DNA of 64,000 bases from JBBDMC01 sp963826055 (GCA_963826055.1 CAWGVO010000009.1:186001-250000), one strand, 5' to 3'; counted from the first letter of the stretch, positions 20,428 to 28,543 are shown. Notes: generated by a model not told the origin, from the sequence alone. Translations and numbers: made by a program.

Positions 20428-21306
20428 CTAGCGCTGGCAGACGGGGCAATAGAACGTCGAGCGCCCCGCTTGCACCGAGCGGTGGATGACGCCGCCGTCC
20501 TTCCGCGGGCAAGGCTCGCCTTCCCGATCATAGACTGCGAAGGCATGCTGGAACTCGCCGATCTCGCCGGTTGCGCGGATGTGGTCGCGGAGCGACGAGC
20601 CGCCGGCTTGAATCGCGTCCTCGAGCACCGAACGGATCGCCTCGGCGAGCCGTTTCGCCGCCGCCGTTGGCTTGCCGGTCTTCGTCGCAAGGTCGCCCGC
20701 CGGCCGTTCCGGCGAAAGCCTGGCCCGCCACAGCGCCTCGCACGCGTAGATATTGCCGAGGCCGGCGATCAGCTTCTGGTCCATCAGCAGCGCCTTCAGC
20801 GGTGCTTTTCGGCCCGCCCCCAGCCGGGCCAGCGCCTCGGCGCCGAATTCGTTGCCGAGCGGTTCGAGTCCGATGTCGCCGAGGTGCTTCGACGTGGCGA
20901 GGTCGGCGCGCGGCATCAGGTCCATCATGCCGAAGCGGCGCGGATCGTTGAACACCACCCGCACCCCCGACGACATGTGGAAGACCACGTGGTCGTGCGC
21001 CCTCAGCTTGGTGACCGGGTGATAATACGTGTCGAGGCTCTTCGCCTCGCCCTCCGCCTCGATGCGGAACGAGCCCGACATGCCGAGGTGCATGAGCAGC
21101 ACGGTGCCGTCGTCGAGGTCGGCGAGAAGGTACTTCCCCCGCCGGCCGAGCGAGGTGACCGTGCGCCCGGTCACGCGGGCGACGAAGCGGGGCGGGAAGG
21201 GGACGCGGAGGTCGGCCCGCCGTTTCTCGACCCTGACGAACCGCGCGCCTTCCATCACCGGGGCAAGCCCGCGGCGCACCGTCTCGACTTCGGGCAGTTC
21301 CGGCAT
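20428..21306 (-). CDS. mutM: Formamidopyrimidine-DNA glycosylase, lacking one zinc-finger cysteine
   Basis: A 292-residue DNA repair glycosylase/AP lyase for 8-oxoguanine. The catalytic N-terminal Pro-Glu of MPELPEVETVRRGL is present, as are the lysine of SLGRRGKYLL and the helix-two-turn-helix GLGNIYACEALWRARLSP. The C-terminal zinc finger should have four Cys. Here only CPR at the first knuckle and FYCPVCQR at the second are seen: the first knuckle reads CPRKDGGVIHR, one residue shorter than the usual CPxxGCGG form, so the second ligand is missing in frame. The ATG overlaps the stop of the preceding glyoxalase-fold gene. Confidence 0.95.
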   Translation of the reverse strand: MPELPEVETVRRGLAPVMEGARFVRVEKRRADLRVPFPPRFVARVTGRTVTSLGRRGKYLLADLDDGTVLLMHLGMSGSFRIEAEGEAKSLDTYYHPVTKLRAHDHVVFHMSSGVRVVFNDPRRFGMMDLMPRADLATSKHLGDIGLEPLGNEFGAEALARLGAGRKAPLKALLMDQKLIAGLGNIYACEALWRARLSPERPAGDLATKTGKPTAAAKRLAEAIRSVLEDAIQAGGSSLRDHIRATGEIGEFQHAFAVYDREGEPCPRKDGGVIHRSVQAGRSTFYCPVCQR

Positions 21307-21704
21307 CAGCTCGCCGTGTCGTCCGGAGCCGGATTTTCCGTCGGTTCGCCGAACGTGATCCGGTTGTTGAACGGATCGATCACCGACATCTCGGTCATGC
21401 CCCAGGTCTGCTCCTGGAGGCCCGGGCGATTGTGGCGATACTTCTTGTCGTTCAGCTCCCGGTGCAGGGCGCGGATCCCGGTCATCGGCACGTAGGCGAC
21501 CGAGCCGGGCGTGCCGTCGCCGTGATGCTCGCTCAGGTGAAAGGCGATCCCCCCGCGCGATACCTGCATGTAGAGCGGGGCGTCGGGACCGAAGTCGCTC
21601 TGCCAGTCCACCTGAAAACCAAGGAAATCGAGGTAGAACTCCCGAGCCTTCTCCACGGAGTAGATGCGAAAGATCGGAATCGCCCGCTTGAATTCGATCG
21701 CCAT
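21306..21704 (-). CDS. Glyoxalase/bleomycin-resistance superfamily protein
   Basis: A 132-residue VOC-fold protein. It starts with FKRAIPIFRIYSVEKAREFYLDFLGF, the typical first beta-alpha-beta unit, and ends with MTEMSVIDPFNNRITFGEP, the typical last strand with a conserved Asp-Pro-x-x-Asn. Metal ligands are plausible (His in GIAFHLSEH, Glu in ITFGEP) but the substrate is unknown. Similar proteins are annotated as bleomycin-resistance-like or as dioxygenases. The stop overlaps the mutM start by ATGA, so the two are translationally coupled. Confidence 0.8.
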   Translation of the reverse strand: MAIEFKRAIPIFRIYSVEKAREFYLDFLGFQVDWQSDFGPDAPLYMQVSRGGIAFHLSEHHGDGTPGSVAYVPMTGIRALHRELNDKKYRHNRPGLQEQTWGMTEMSVIDPFNNRITFGEPTENPAPDDTAS

Positions 21705-21777
21705 GGCCGATCCCGTAGCCCGTCGTTAACCAACGCCTTTGTAGCGGTGTTGGGCTGACCGCGCTATCGTGCCGCCG

Positions 21778-22542
21778 ATGTCCCGACCCGATGCAAACCA
21801 GACTGATTTCGGATTCCGCCGCGTCCCCGCCGCCGACAAGCAGCGGCTGGTCGACGACGTCTTCGATCGCGTTGCCGCCCGCTACGACCTGATGAACGAC
21901 CTGATGTCCGGCGGCCTCCACCGGGTGTGGAAGGACGCCATGGTGGCCTGGCTGGCGCCGCCGCGGGTATCGCCGTTCCCCTACGTCGTGCTCGATGTCG
22001 CCGGCGGCACCGGCGATATCGCCAGCCGTATCGTTGATCGTTCGCAATCCGCCGAGGTGACTGTCGCCGATATCAACCCGGAGATGCTGGCCGCCGGTCG
22101 CGCCCGCGCCGGGCGCCGGGATCGGGCCGGCCGCATCGACTTTGTCGAGGCCAACGCCGAGGACCTGCCGTTCGCTCCCGGCCGCTTCGACGCCGTCACC
22201 ATCGCCTTCGGCATCCGCAACGTGCCGCGCATCGACAAGGCCCTGGCCGAGGCCTTCCGCGTCCTGAGGCCCGGCGGCCGCTTCCTCTGCCTGGAATTCT
22301 CCGCCGTCGACGTCGCCGTCCTCGACCGCGTCTACGACTTCTATTCCCTCAACGTCATCCCGAAGCTCGGCGGCTGGGTGGTCGGCGACGAGGAGCCGTA
22401 TCGCTATCTGGTCGAATCGATCCGCCGCTTCCCCAACCAGGCCCGCTTCGGCGCCATGATCGAACAGGCCGGCTTCGCTCGCGCCGCCTGGCGCAACCTT
22501 TCCGGCGGCATCGCGGCGATCCATTCCGGCTGGAAGCTCTGA
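21778..22542 (+). CDS. ubiE: Ubiquinone/menaquinone biosynthesis C-methyltransferase UbiE
   Basis: A 254-residue SAM-dependent methyltransferase that adds the C5 methyl group in ubiquinone synthesis. The family opening FGFRRVPAADKQRLVDDVF is at about residue 10, motif I is VLDVAGGTGDIASRI, motif II includes NAEDLPFAPGRFDAVTIAFGIRNV, and the UbiE signature YDFYSLNVIPKLGG is near residue 185. ATG at 21778 is preferred over a GTG at 21769. ubiB follows after seven bases, the usual partner in ubiquinone synthesis. Confidence 0.96.
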   Translation: MSRPDANQTDFGFRRVPAADKQRLVDDVFDRVAARYDLMNDLMSGGLHRVWKDAMVAWLAPPRVSPFPYVVLDVAGGTGDIASRIVDRSQSAEVTVADINPEMLAAGRARAGRRDRAGRIDFVEANAEDLPFAPGRFDAVTIAFGIRNVPRIDKALAEAFRVLRPGGRFLCLEFSAVDVAVLDRVYDFYSLNVIPKLGGWVVGDEEPYRYLVESIRRFPNQARFGAMIEQAGFARAAWRNLSGGIAAIHSGWKL

Positions 22543-22549
22543 GGCGGCG

Positions 22550-24133
22550 ATGGCCGGCAACATCTCCGACCTCCTGCGCCTGGCGAGGGCGGGGTTCGTG
22601 CTCGCCCGTGAGGGTGCCTTCTCGCTCGTCGAGTTCGACGCGCTGCCGGCCGGCCCGCGCGCCGTCGTCCGCGTCGCCCGCCTGCTCGAGCGCCGCTCCG
22701 CCTCCGACGTCGACCGTGGCGAGCGCCTGACCGCGGCGCTCAATCGCCTCGGTCCGCCGTACGTGAAGCTCGGCCAGTTCCTTGCCACCCGTCCCGACGT
22801 CGTCGGGTCCGCCGCCGCCGATGCGCTGGGCGCGCTACGCGACGAGATCGCGCCCTTCCCGGAGGCGACCGCCCGCGACGCCATCGAGAAGGCGCTCGGC
22901 AAACCGGTCGATGCGTTGTTCGCCTCGTTCTCGCCGCCGGTCGCCGCCGCCTCGATCGCCCAGGTCCACAAGGCGGCCATCGCCGGCCCCGTCGGTGACT
23001 CCCGGCCGGTCGCCGTCAAGGTGCTCCGCCCCGGCATCCGCCACCGCTTCCGGCGCGACCTCGATACCTTCTACGCCGGCGCCCGCCTGATCGAGCGCAT
23101 CGATCCCCAGTCCCGGCGCCTCAGGCCCGTCGCCGTCGTCGACACGCTCGCCCGCTCCGTCGCCATCGAGATGGATCTGCGTCTCGAGGCCGCCGCCCTC
23201 TCCGAGACGGCCGAGCTCACCGCCGCCGATCAGGGCTACCGCGTCCCCAGAGTCGACTGGGAGCGAACCGCCCGCGACGTGCTGACCCTCGAGTGGGTCG
23301 ACGGCATCAAGCTCTCCAACGTCGCCGCCCTCAAGGCCGCCGGCCATGACCTGCCCCTCATCGCCCGCCGCCTGATGCAGTCGTTCCTGCGCCAGGCGTT
23401 GCGCGACGGCTTCTTCCATGCCGACATGCACCAGGGCAATTTCTTCGTCGACGCGGCCGGCACCATCGTCGCCGTCGACTTCGGCATCATGGGCCGGCTC
23501 GGCAAGCCCGAGCGCCGCTTCCTCGCCGAGATCCTCTACGGCTTCATCCGCCGCGACTATCGTCGCGTCGCCGAGGTCCACTTCGAGGCGGGCTACGTCC
23601 CCGATCGCCACGCCGTCGATGATTTCGCCCAGGCACTGCGCGCCATCGGCGAGCCGATCCACGGTCACCGGGCGAGCGACATCTCCATGGCGCGCCTTCT
23701 GGCGCTGCTGTTCGAGGTGACCGAGATGTTTGACATGCAGACGCGGCCCGAACTTCTCCTCCTCCAGAAGACCATGGTGGTGGTCGAGGGCGTTTCACGC
23801 TCGCTCGATCCCGACTTCGACATGTGGGCGACCTCCGAGCCGGTCCTCACCGAATGGGTCGAGCGCCACCTGGGGCCCGCCGGCCAGATGGAGCTTGCCG
23901 TTGAGGGCGTTGGCGCCCTCGGTCGTCTTGCTGGCGAGTTGCCGCGTCTGGCCGAGCGCGCCGAGCGCCTGTCGGCCGAATTCGCCGAGATGGGCGAGCG
24001 CGGTATCCGCCTCGACCCTGACACCATCGAGGGCATCGCCCGCTCCGAGGCGCGCGAGGGCCGCTGGGGTCGTGTCGCGCTGGTCGTCATCGCCGCCGTG
24101 GTGGTCGTCGTCGGGCTCAGGATGGTGATGTGA
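22550..24133 (+). CDS. ubiB: Ubiquinone biosynthesis atypical kinase UbiB
   Basis: A 527-residue member of the ABC1/ADCK atypical kinase family, required for ubiquinone synthesis. The KxGQ-type segment PPYVKLGQFLATRPDV is near residue 66-80, the ATP-binding Lys is in PVAVKVLRPG near 150, the catalytic loop is FHADMHQGNFFVD near 290 and the metal motif is AVDFGIMGRLG. The last ~20 residues (VALVVIAAVVVVVGLRMVM) form a membrane anchor. It follows ubiE directly. Confidence 0.95.
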   Translation: MAGNISDLLRLARAGFVLAREGAFSLVEFDALPAGPRAVVRVARLLERRSASDVDRGERLTAALNRLGPPYVKLGQFLATRPDVVGSAAADALGALRDEIAPFPEATARDAIEKALGKPVDALFASFSPPVAAASIAQVHKAAIAGPVGDSRPVAVKVLRPGIRHRFRRDLDTFYAGARLIERIDPQSRRLRPVAVVDTLARSVAIEMDLRLEAAALSETAELTAADQGYRVPRVDWERTARDVLTLEWVDGIKLSNVAALKAAGHDLPLIARRLMQSFLRQALRDGFFHADMHQGNFFVDAAGTIVAVDFGIMGRLGKPERRFLAEILYGFIRRDYRRVAEVHFEAGYVPDRHAVDDFAQALRAIGEPIHGHRASDISMARLLALLFEVTEMFDMQTRPELLLLQKTMVVVEGVSRSLDPDFDMWATSEPVLTEWVERHLGPAGQMELAVEGVGALGRLAGELPRLAERAERLSAEFAEMGERGIRLDPDTIEGIARSEAREGRWGRVALVVIAAVVVVVGLRMVM

Positions 24134-24135
24134 TT

Positions 24136-24167
24136 GCATTGACAGCAATGAAATCATTGCATAGATT
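24136..24167 (+). promoter_or_regulatory. Promoter with alternating operator half-sites for the fitAB-like genes
   Basis: TTGACA (24139-24144), a 17-base spacer and TAGATT (24162-24167) form a good sigma-70 type promoter. Within it lie CATTG (24137), CAATG (24146) and CATTG (24155), alternating in orientation every 9 bases, so two overlapping palindromes cover the spacer. This is the layout expected for autorepression by a ribbon-helix-helix antitoxin. GGAGG at 24174-24178 serves the ATG at 24185. Confidence 0.65.
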
Positions 24168-24184
24168 TGTCTCGGAGGTTCCCG

Positions 24185-24433
24185 ATGGCCGCGATTACGG
24201 TTCGCAATATCGCCGAGAGCACGAAGCGCAAACTTCGCGTCCGGGCGGCGTCGCATGGTCGTTCGATGGAAGAGGAAATGCGGCAGATTCTTCTGGATGC
24301 GGTTGAGCGGAAAGTTCGCGTACCCTCAAATTTGGCTGAAGCGATCGCGTCAATCGTTGATCCCTTAGGCGGGATCGAGCTCGATCTGCCGCCCCGCCAG
24401 CGGTTGAGACAACCGCCGAAGTTTGCCCGGTAA
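24185..24433 (+). CDS. FitA-like ribbon-helix-helix antitoxin
   Basis: An 82-residue antitoxin. The N-terminal MAAITVRNIAESTKRKLRVR is the beta-strand/helix of the FitA ribbon-helix-helix DNA-binding domain, followed by AASHGRSMEEEMRQILLDAV. The C-terminal ~35 residues, rich in Leu and Pro, should wrap the toxin. It binds DNA and neutralises the adjacent PIN-domain toxin. ATG at 24185 follows GGAGG at a good distance. It starts 51 bases after ubiB and ends next to the toxin start. Confidence 0.87.
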   Translation: MAAITVRNIAESTKRKLRVRAASHGRSMEEEMRQILLDAVERKVRVPSNLAEAIASIVDPLGGIELDLPPRQRLRQPPKFAR

Positions 24434-24434
24434 C

Positions 24435-24866
24435 GTGATCGTTCTCGACACGAACGTCATCTCGGAGATGATGAAGCCGCCGGCCCAGCGTTCGGCGGTG
24501 GTGTTTGATTGGCTGGGGCGCCAAGACGGGCGGACCCTGTACACCACGGCAATCACGGTCGCTGAAATTCTTGCCGGCGTGGGCATGCTGCCTCAAGGAA
24601 AGCGCAGAGCGTCCCTTCGCGCTGCCGTCGATCGAATCCTTGGTCTCTTCGACGGGCGTTGTCTTGCCTTCGATCTTGCCGCCGCTCCATTTTTTGCGGA
24701 TACCGTCAGTGTGCGGCGGCGGCGTGGCAAGCCCTCGGACTCCTTTGATCTGTTGATCGGCGCCATTGCCCGAGCCAACAATATGGCTGTGGCCACGCGA
24801 AATACCCTCGACTTTGAGGGCTGTGGCGTTCGGCTGATAGACCCTTGGAAGGAGGGGAATGGATAA
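24435..24866 (+). CDS. FitB/VapC-like PIN-domain toxin
   Basis: A 143-residue endoribonuclease toxin. The PIN acidic residues are visible: Asp in IVLDTNVISEMMKP, Glu in VAEILAGVGML, and Asp in SFDLLIGAIAR near residue 105, with a further acidic residue in the NTLDFEGCGV segment. The start is probably GTG at 24435, one base after the antitoxin stop; a TTG at 24423 would overlap the antitoxin. The FitAB pairing and gene order (antitoxin first) are standard for type II systems. The pair is inserted between ubiB and coaBC. Confidence 0.87.
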   Translation: MIVLDTNVISEMMKPPAQRSAVVFDWLGRQDGRTLYTTAITVAEILAGVGMLPQGKRRASLRAAVDRILGLFDGRCLAFDLAAAPFFADTVSVRRRRGKPSDSFDLLIGAIARANNMAVATRNTLDFEGCGVRLIDPWKEGNG

Positions 24867-24903
24867 TAGGACCATTTCCTACCAATAGGAAATATCCTAT
24901 ACT
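24867..24903 (+). promoter_or_regulatory. Operator array and promoter before the small HTH gene
   Basis: Four half-sites alternate in direction: TAGGA (24867), TCCTA (24877), TAGGA (24886) and TCCTA (24895), each 9-10 bases apart, about one helical turn. A good -10 box, TATACT, lies at 24898-24903. Seven bases further is the A of the ATG at 24910 and no Shine-Dalgarno is visible, so the transcript may be leaderless. Confidence 0.6.
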
Positions 24904-24909
24904 CCGTTC

Positions 24910-25233
24910 ATGTCCATCCGCGACGAGTTTCTTGCTGGCATCGAGGCGTTCCTCACCGCGACCGGCATGTCGGCCACCCGCTTCGGCAAGGAGGCGGCCG
25001 CCGATCCGCGCCTGGTGTTCGACCTCCGCTCCAAGGGCAGGGCGCCGAGCGCCCGCCTCATGGACCAGGTCAATCGCTTCATGACCGCGCGCCGCCCGGC
25101 CGCGACGCCGCCTCCCGATCCGGTATCCGCAACAAGCGCCTCCTCGTCATCGTCGGCGGCGGCATCGCCGCCTACAAGGTGCTCGATCTCATCCGCCGCC
25201 TGCGCGAGCGGGGCGCCACCGTCACCGCGGTGA
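24910..25233 (+). CDS. Small HTH-like protein, frame running into coaBC
   Basis: The first ~65 residues (MSIRDEFLAGIEAFLTATGM, then SATRFGKEAAADPRLVFDL and MDQVNRFM) form a helical domain like a small lambda-repressor type HTH seen in alphaproteobacteria. After about residue 72 the frame becomes a Ser/Pro-rich reading of the coaBC start and is unlikely to be real protein. The gene sits directly after an array of palindromic half-sites, which suggests that it represses itself. It may be fused by frameshift to coaBC in the true sequence. Confidence 0.6.
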   Translation: MSIRDEFLAGIEAFLTATGMSATRFGKEAAADPRLVFDLRSKGRAPSARLMDQVNRFMTARRPAATPPPDPVSATSASSSSSAAASPPTRCSISSAACASGAPPSPR

Positions 25234-26333
25234 TGACCCCGGCGGCCGAGGAGTTCGTCACGCCGCTGTCGGTCGGCACCATCACCGGCACCCAAGTCTT
25301 CACCGGCCTGTTCGAGCGCGACGACGAGCTGGACGTCGGCCACATCCGCCTCGCCCGCGGCGCCGACCTCATCGTCGTGGCCCCGGCGACCGCCGACCTC
25401 ATGGCCCGTATGGCCGCCGGCCGTGCCAACGACCTCGCCACCGCCGTCCTGCTTGCCACCGGCGCGCCGGTGCTGGTGGCGCCCGCCATGAACCCGAAGA
25501 TGTGGTCGCACCCCGCCACCCGCCGCAACGTCGAAACGCTCCGCCGCGACGGCATCCGGTTTGTCGGGCCGAACGCAGGCGAGATGGCGGAAGCGGGTGA
25601 GGCGGGTCTCGGCCGCATGGCCGAGCCCCACGAAATCCTCGTCGCAGCCGAGCGCGTGCTGACCCCGATCCCGCAGGTCCTCGCCGGCCGCCACGTCATC
25701 GTCACCTCCGGCCCGACCCACGAGCCGATCGATCCGGTGCGCTACCTCGCCAACCGTTCGTCCGGCCGTCAGGGTCACGCCATCGCCGAAGCGGCGGCCG
25801 CGGCCGGCGCCCGCGTCACCCTCGTTTCGGGTCCGGTGTCGATCCCCGATCCGCCGGGCGTGAGCGTGGTCCGTGTCGAGACGGCGCGCGAGATGCTGGA
25901 CGCGGTGGAGAAGGCGCTTCCCGCCGACGTTGCGGTGATGGCAGCCGCGGTCGCCGACTGGCGCGCGGCCCGTGAGGCCGGCACCAAGATCAAGAAAGAG
26001 AAGGGCAAGGGCCCGCCCGCGCTCGCGCTGACGGAGAACCCTGACATCTTGGCCACCATCGCCCACCGCCGCGACGGGCGTCCGGCCCTCATCGTCGGCT
26101 TCGCGGCGGAGACCGCCGACCTCATCGCCAATGCCCGTGCCAAGCTGAAGGCGAAGGGCGCCGACTGGATCCTCGCCAATGACGTCTCGCCCGCCACCGG
26201 CATCATGGGCGGCGAGGAGAACATGGTCCATCTCCTGAGCGCCGATGGCGTCGAGGACTGGCCGCGCATGTCTAAAGCCGCGGTGGCCGCGCGGCTGGTC
26301 GCCCGCATCGCCGCATCGCTCGCGGCCGAATAA
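25131..26333 (+). CDS. coaBC: Phosphopantothenoylcysteine decarboxylase/phosphopantothenate-cysteine ligase, start unclear
   Basis: Bifunctional coenzyme A synthesis enzyme of about 400 residues. The CoaC flavin domain starts NKRLLVIVGGGIAAYKVLDL and has the active-site His in LDVGHIRLARGADLIVVAPAT and the PAMNPKMW motif. The CoaB domain begins VIVTSGPTHEPIDPVRYLANRSSG and ends near MGGEENMVHLL. The conserved start at 25131 has no ATG, GTG or TTG upstream in frame; the first is the internal GTG at 25179, which would delete the first strand. Either a base is missing near 25120-25130 or the upstream HTH gene is fused to it. Confidence 0.88.
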   Translation, partial: NKRLLVIVGGGIAAYKVLDLIRRLRERGATVTAVMTPAAEEFVTPLSVGTITGTQVFTGLFERDDELDVGHIRLARGADLIVVAPATADLMARMAAGRANDLATAVLLATGAPVLVAPAMNPKMWSHPATRRNVETLRRDGIRFVGPNAGEMAEAGEAGLGRMAEPHEILVAAERVLTPIPQVLAGRHVIVTSGPTHEPIDPVRYLANRSSGRQGHAIAEAAAAAGARVTLVSGPVSIPDPPGVSVVRVETAREMLDAVEKALPADVAVMAAAVADWRAAREAGTKIKKEKGKGPPALALTENPDILATIAHRRDGRPALIVGFAAETADLIANARAKLKAKGADWILANDVSPATGIMGGEENMVHLLSADGVEDWPRMSKAAVAARLVARIAASLAAE

Positions 26334-26397
26334 TCCCCACCCTTCTTTGAGCTGCTACTTGCGGCGCCGACGGTCCGGATGGGACCATGACCGCCCC

Positions 26398-26871
26398 ATG
26401 GCATCCGTTGAGACCCTCCACAAGATCGCCGTCCACGTGCAGCGCCTCGCCAACGGCGCCGGCCTGCCGCTGCCCGCCGCGCAGTCGGCGGCCGCCGCCG
26501 GCATGGACCTTCGCGCCGCGGTGGATGCGCCGACCGTGCTTCAGCCGGGCGCCCGCGCCCTGGTGCCGACCGGATTCGCTCTCGCCCTGCCGGCCGGCCA
26601 CGAGGGTCAGGTCCGTCCCCGCTCCGGCCTTGCCACCGAACACGGCGTCACCGTCCTCAATGCGCCCGGCACCATCGATGCCGACTACCGTGGCGAGGTG
26701 AAGGTGCTGCTGATCAATCTCGGCGACCGCCCCTTCACGATCACGCGGGGAATGCGCATCGCCCAGTTGGTCGTGGCGCCGGTCGCCGCTGCCGAAAGCG
26801 TCGAGGTGACCGAGTTGACGGCGACCGCGCGCGGCATCAACGGATTCGGTTCGACCGGCCTTCGCGACTGA
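26398..26871 (+). CDS. dut: Deoxyuridine 5'-triphosphate nucleotidohydrolase
   Basis: A 157-residue trimeric dUTPase that converts dUTP to dUMP and keeps uracil out of DNA. Motif 1 is AAGMDLRA (about residue 33), motif 2 is RPRSGLA, motif 3 is VLNAPGTIDADYRGEVKVLL with the catalytic Asp, motif 4 is RIAQLVVAPV and motif 5 is RGINGFGSTG at the C-terminus. ATG at 26398 gives the normal length. It follows coaBC by 64 bases, a conserved neighbourhood in many bacteria. Confidence 0.96.
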   Translation: MASVETLHKIAVHVQRLANGAGLPLPAAQSAAAAGMDLRAAVDAPTVLQPGARALVPTGFALALPAGHEGQVRPRSGLATEHGVTVLNAPGTIDADYRGEVKVLLINLGDRPFTITRGMRIAQLVVAPVAAAESVEVTELTATARGINGFGSTGLRD

Positions 26872-26970
26872 GGGGCCCCGCCGGTCCCGCCGAGATTGCG
26901 CGCGCCGATCGTCACGCCGATAGTACGTGCGCGCGAGATTCGCGCCGGGCGCAAAACGGGGAGAGAACTC

Positions 26971-27366
26971 ATGGGAGTGAGCTGGCTGGCGATCATCGTC
27001 GCCGCGATCGTGAAGTTCATCATCGGCTCCGTCTGGTACACCGTGCTCTTCGGGCGCCAGTACCGCGAGCTTCAGGGTGTGCCGGAAGGAGCCTCGCAGT
27101 CCGGTCTCGGTGTGGCGATGCTGGTCCAGATCATCGGCGATCTGATCATGGCCTACATCCTTGCGCGCTTCATCGAGCACTACGGCGTCGGCGGCATCGG
27201 CGGCGGCATCCTCATCGGCTTCATGGCGTGGCTGGGCTTCGTCGCCACCATCATGGCTGGCACCATCTTCTACGAGAAGAAGCCGCCGATGCTCGCCTAC
27301 ATCAATGCCGGCTACCAGTTGGTCGGCATTGTGTTGATGGGAGCGATTCTGGGCATCTGGCGGTAA
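26971..27366 (+). CDS. DUF1761-like membrane protein
   Basis: A 131-residue protein with four hydrophobic segments (about residues 5-22, 48-68, 75-95 and 112-130). The pattern WLAIIVAAIVKFIIGSVWYTVLFGRQY near the N-terminus, with a conserved Trp-Tyr, and a C-terminal YQLVGIVLMGAILG match the DUF1761 family. Function is unknown. ATG at 26971 follows GGGGAGAG; the frame opens upstream but non-conserved. Confidence 0.75.
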   Translation: MGVSWLAIIVAAIVKFIIGSVWYTVLFGRQYRELQGVPEGASQSGLGVAMLVQIIGDLIMAYILARFIEHYGVGGIGGGILIGFMAWLGFVATIMAGTIFYEKKPPMLAYINAGYQLVGIVLMGAILGIWR

Positions 27367-27439
27367 CAATCCCGGCTGGTTTCGCGGATAAGTTGAGGGC
27401 GGCCTCGCCAGAAGGCCTCTCTCAGCCTATTTTCCCGCC

Positions 27440-28222
27440 ATGACCTTCTCGGAAGACGAAATCGAGCGTTACGCCCGCCACATCGTGCTCGCCGATGTCG
27501 GTGGCCCCGGCCAGCAGAAGCTGAAGCGCGCCCGGGTGCTGGTGGTGGGTGCCGGCGGCCTCGGCGCGCCGGTCATCCAGTACCTCGCCGCCGCCGGGGT
27601 CGGCACCCTCGGCATCGTCGACGACGAGGAAGTCGCCCTGTCCAACCTTCAGCGTCAGGTGATCCATGAGACCGCCGGCGTCGGCCGCCCCAAGGTGGCG
27701 AGCGCCCGCGACTTCGTCGCCCGGCTCAATCCGCACGTCGCCGTCGAGCCGCTCCATTTTCGCCTGGTCGCCGACAACGCCGCCGCGCTGGTGGCGACCT
27801 ACGACATCGTCGCCGACTGCTCCGACAATTTCGCCACCCGTTACATGGTCTCCGACGCCTGCTTCTTCGAGAAGAAGCCGCTGGTGACCGCCGCGGTCAG
27901 CGAGTTCGACGGTTCGCTGACCACGCTGAAGCCCTACGAGCTTGCCCGCGACGAAACCCCGAACCCGACCTACCGCTGCCTGTTTCCCGAGGCGCCGCCG
28001 GCCGGCCTGCTGCCCACCTGCGCCGAAGCCGGCATCCTCGGTGCCCTCGTCGGTGTCATCGGCACGCTTCAGGCGCTCGAGATCATCAAGGAGATCGTCG
28101 GCGTCGGCAGCGGCCTGGTCGGCCGCCTGCTGCTCTACGACGCGCGCGATGCCCGCTTCCAGCAGATCGACTACCGCTGGGACCCCGCCAACCCGCTGAG
28201 CGGCCGCGCCGCCGCCGAATAG
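27440..28222 (+). CDS. moeB: ThiF/MoeB/HesA family adenylyltransferase
   Basis: A 260-residue E1-like enzyme that adenylates the C-terminal Gly of a sulfur-carrier protein such as MoaD or ThiS. The Rossmann motif VVGAGGLGAPVIQYLAAAGVG is at about residues 35-55, the ATP-binding LSNLQRQVIHET at about 68-79 and DNFATRYMVSDAC near 133-145. The NPTYRCLFPEAPPAG loop and TCAEAGILGALVG follow. The usual two CxxC zinc pairs of MoeB are not complete. The gene symbol reflects the family; ThiF is the alternative. Confidence 0.82.
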   Translation: MTFSEDEIERYARHIVLADVGGPGQQKLKRARVLVVGAGGLGAPVIQYLAAAGVGTLGIVDDEEVALSNLQRQVIHETAGVGRPKVASARDFVARLNPHVAVEPLHFRLVADNAAALVATYDIVADCSDNFATRYMVSDACFFEKKPLVTAAVSEFDGSLTTLKPYELARDETPNPTYRCLFPEAPPAGLLPTCAEAGILGALVGVIGTLQALEIIKEIVGVGSGLVGRLLLYDARDARFQQIDYRWDPANPLSGRAAAE

Positions 28223-28255
28223 CCGGCGCCGGCGCCGGCTGTTCGAACACGCAGG

Positions 28256-28543
28256 TTATTGGCGGCGCGGTTTGGCCGGCTCCGCGAAGGGGTAGCCGCA
28301 GCACGGCTCGCCGGCCGCGTCGACGTGGCTGAGCACGACACGCTCGATGTCGTCCCGGTCGATGCCGATATCGCGCAACGTCGCGTCGGACATTCCGCAC
28401 AGGATTGCGCGGTAGCGGCGGATCGCCAGAGCGCGGCGGATGCGGATAACCATCCTCTGCCAGACGGTTGGCAGGACGCCCCGGGACGAAGCCCGTGCCC
28501 GGGCTTCCGCGGTGACGAAAGGGAACAGGGTCGTGGCTGACAT
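28256..28543 (-). CDS. DUF1127-type small protein
   Basis: A 95-residue protein. The central helix-turn (WQRMVIRIRRALAIRRYRAIL) followed by LRDIGIDRDDIERVV is the DUF1127/YjiS-like signature: an Arg-rich helix and the LxDIGIxRxDI motif. The C-terminus adds AGEPCCGYPF. In several alphaproteobacteria related small Arg-rich proteins bind RNA and affect phosphate and carbon metabolism. It is divergent from the LacI-type regulator with a shared 136-base control region. Confidence 0.8.
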   Translation of the reverse strand: MSATTLFPFVTAEARARASSRGVLPTVWQRMVIRIRRALAIRRYRAILCGMSDATLRDIGIDRDDIERVVLSHVDAAGEPCCGYPFAEPAKPRRQ

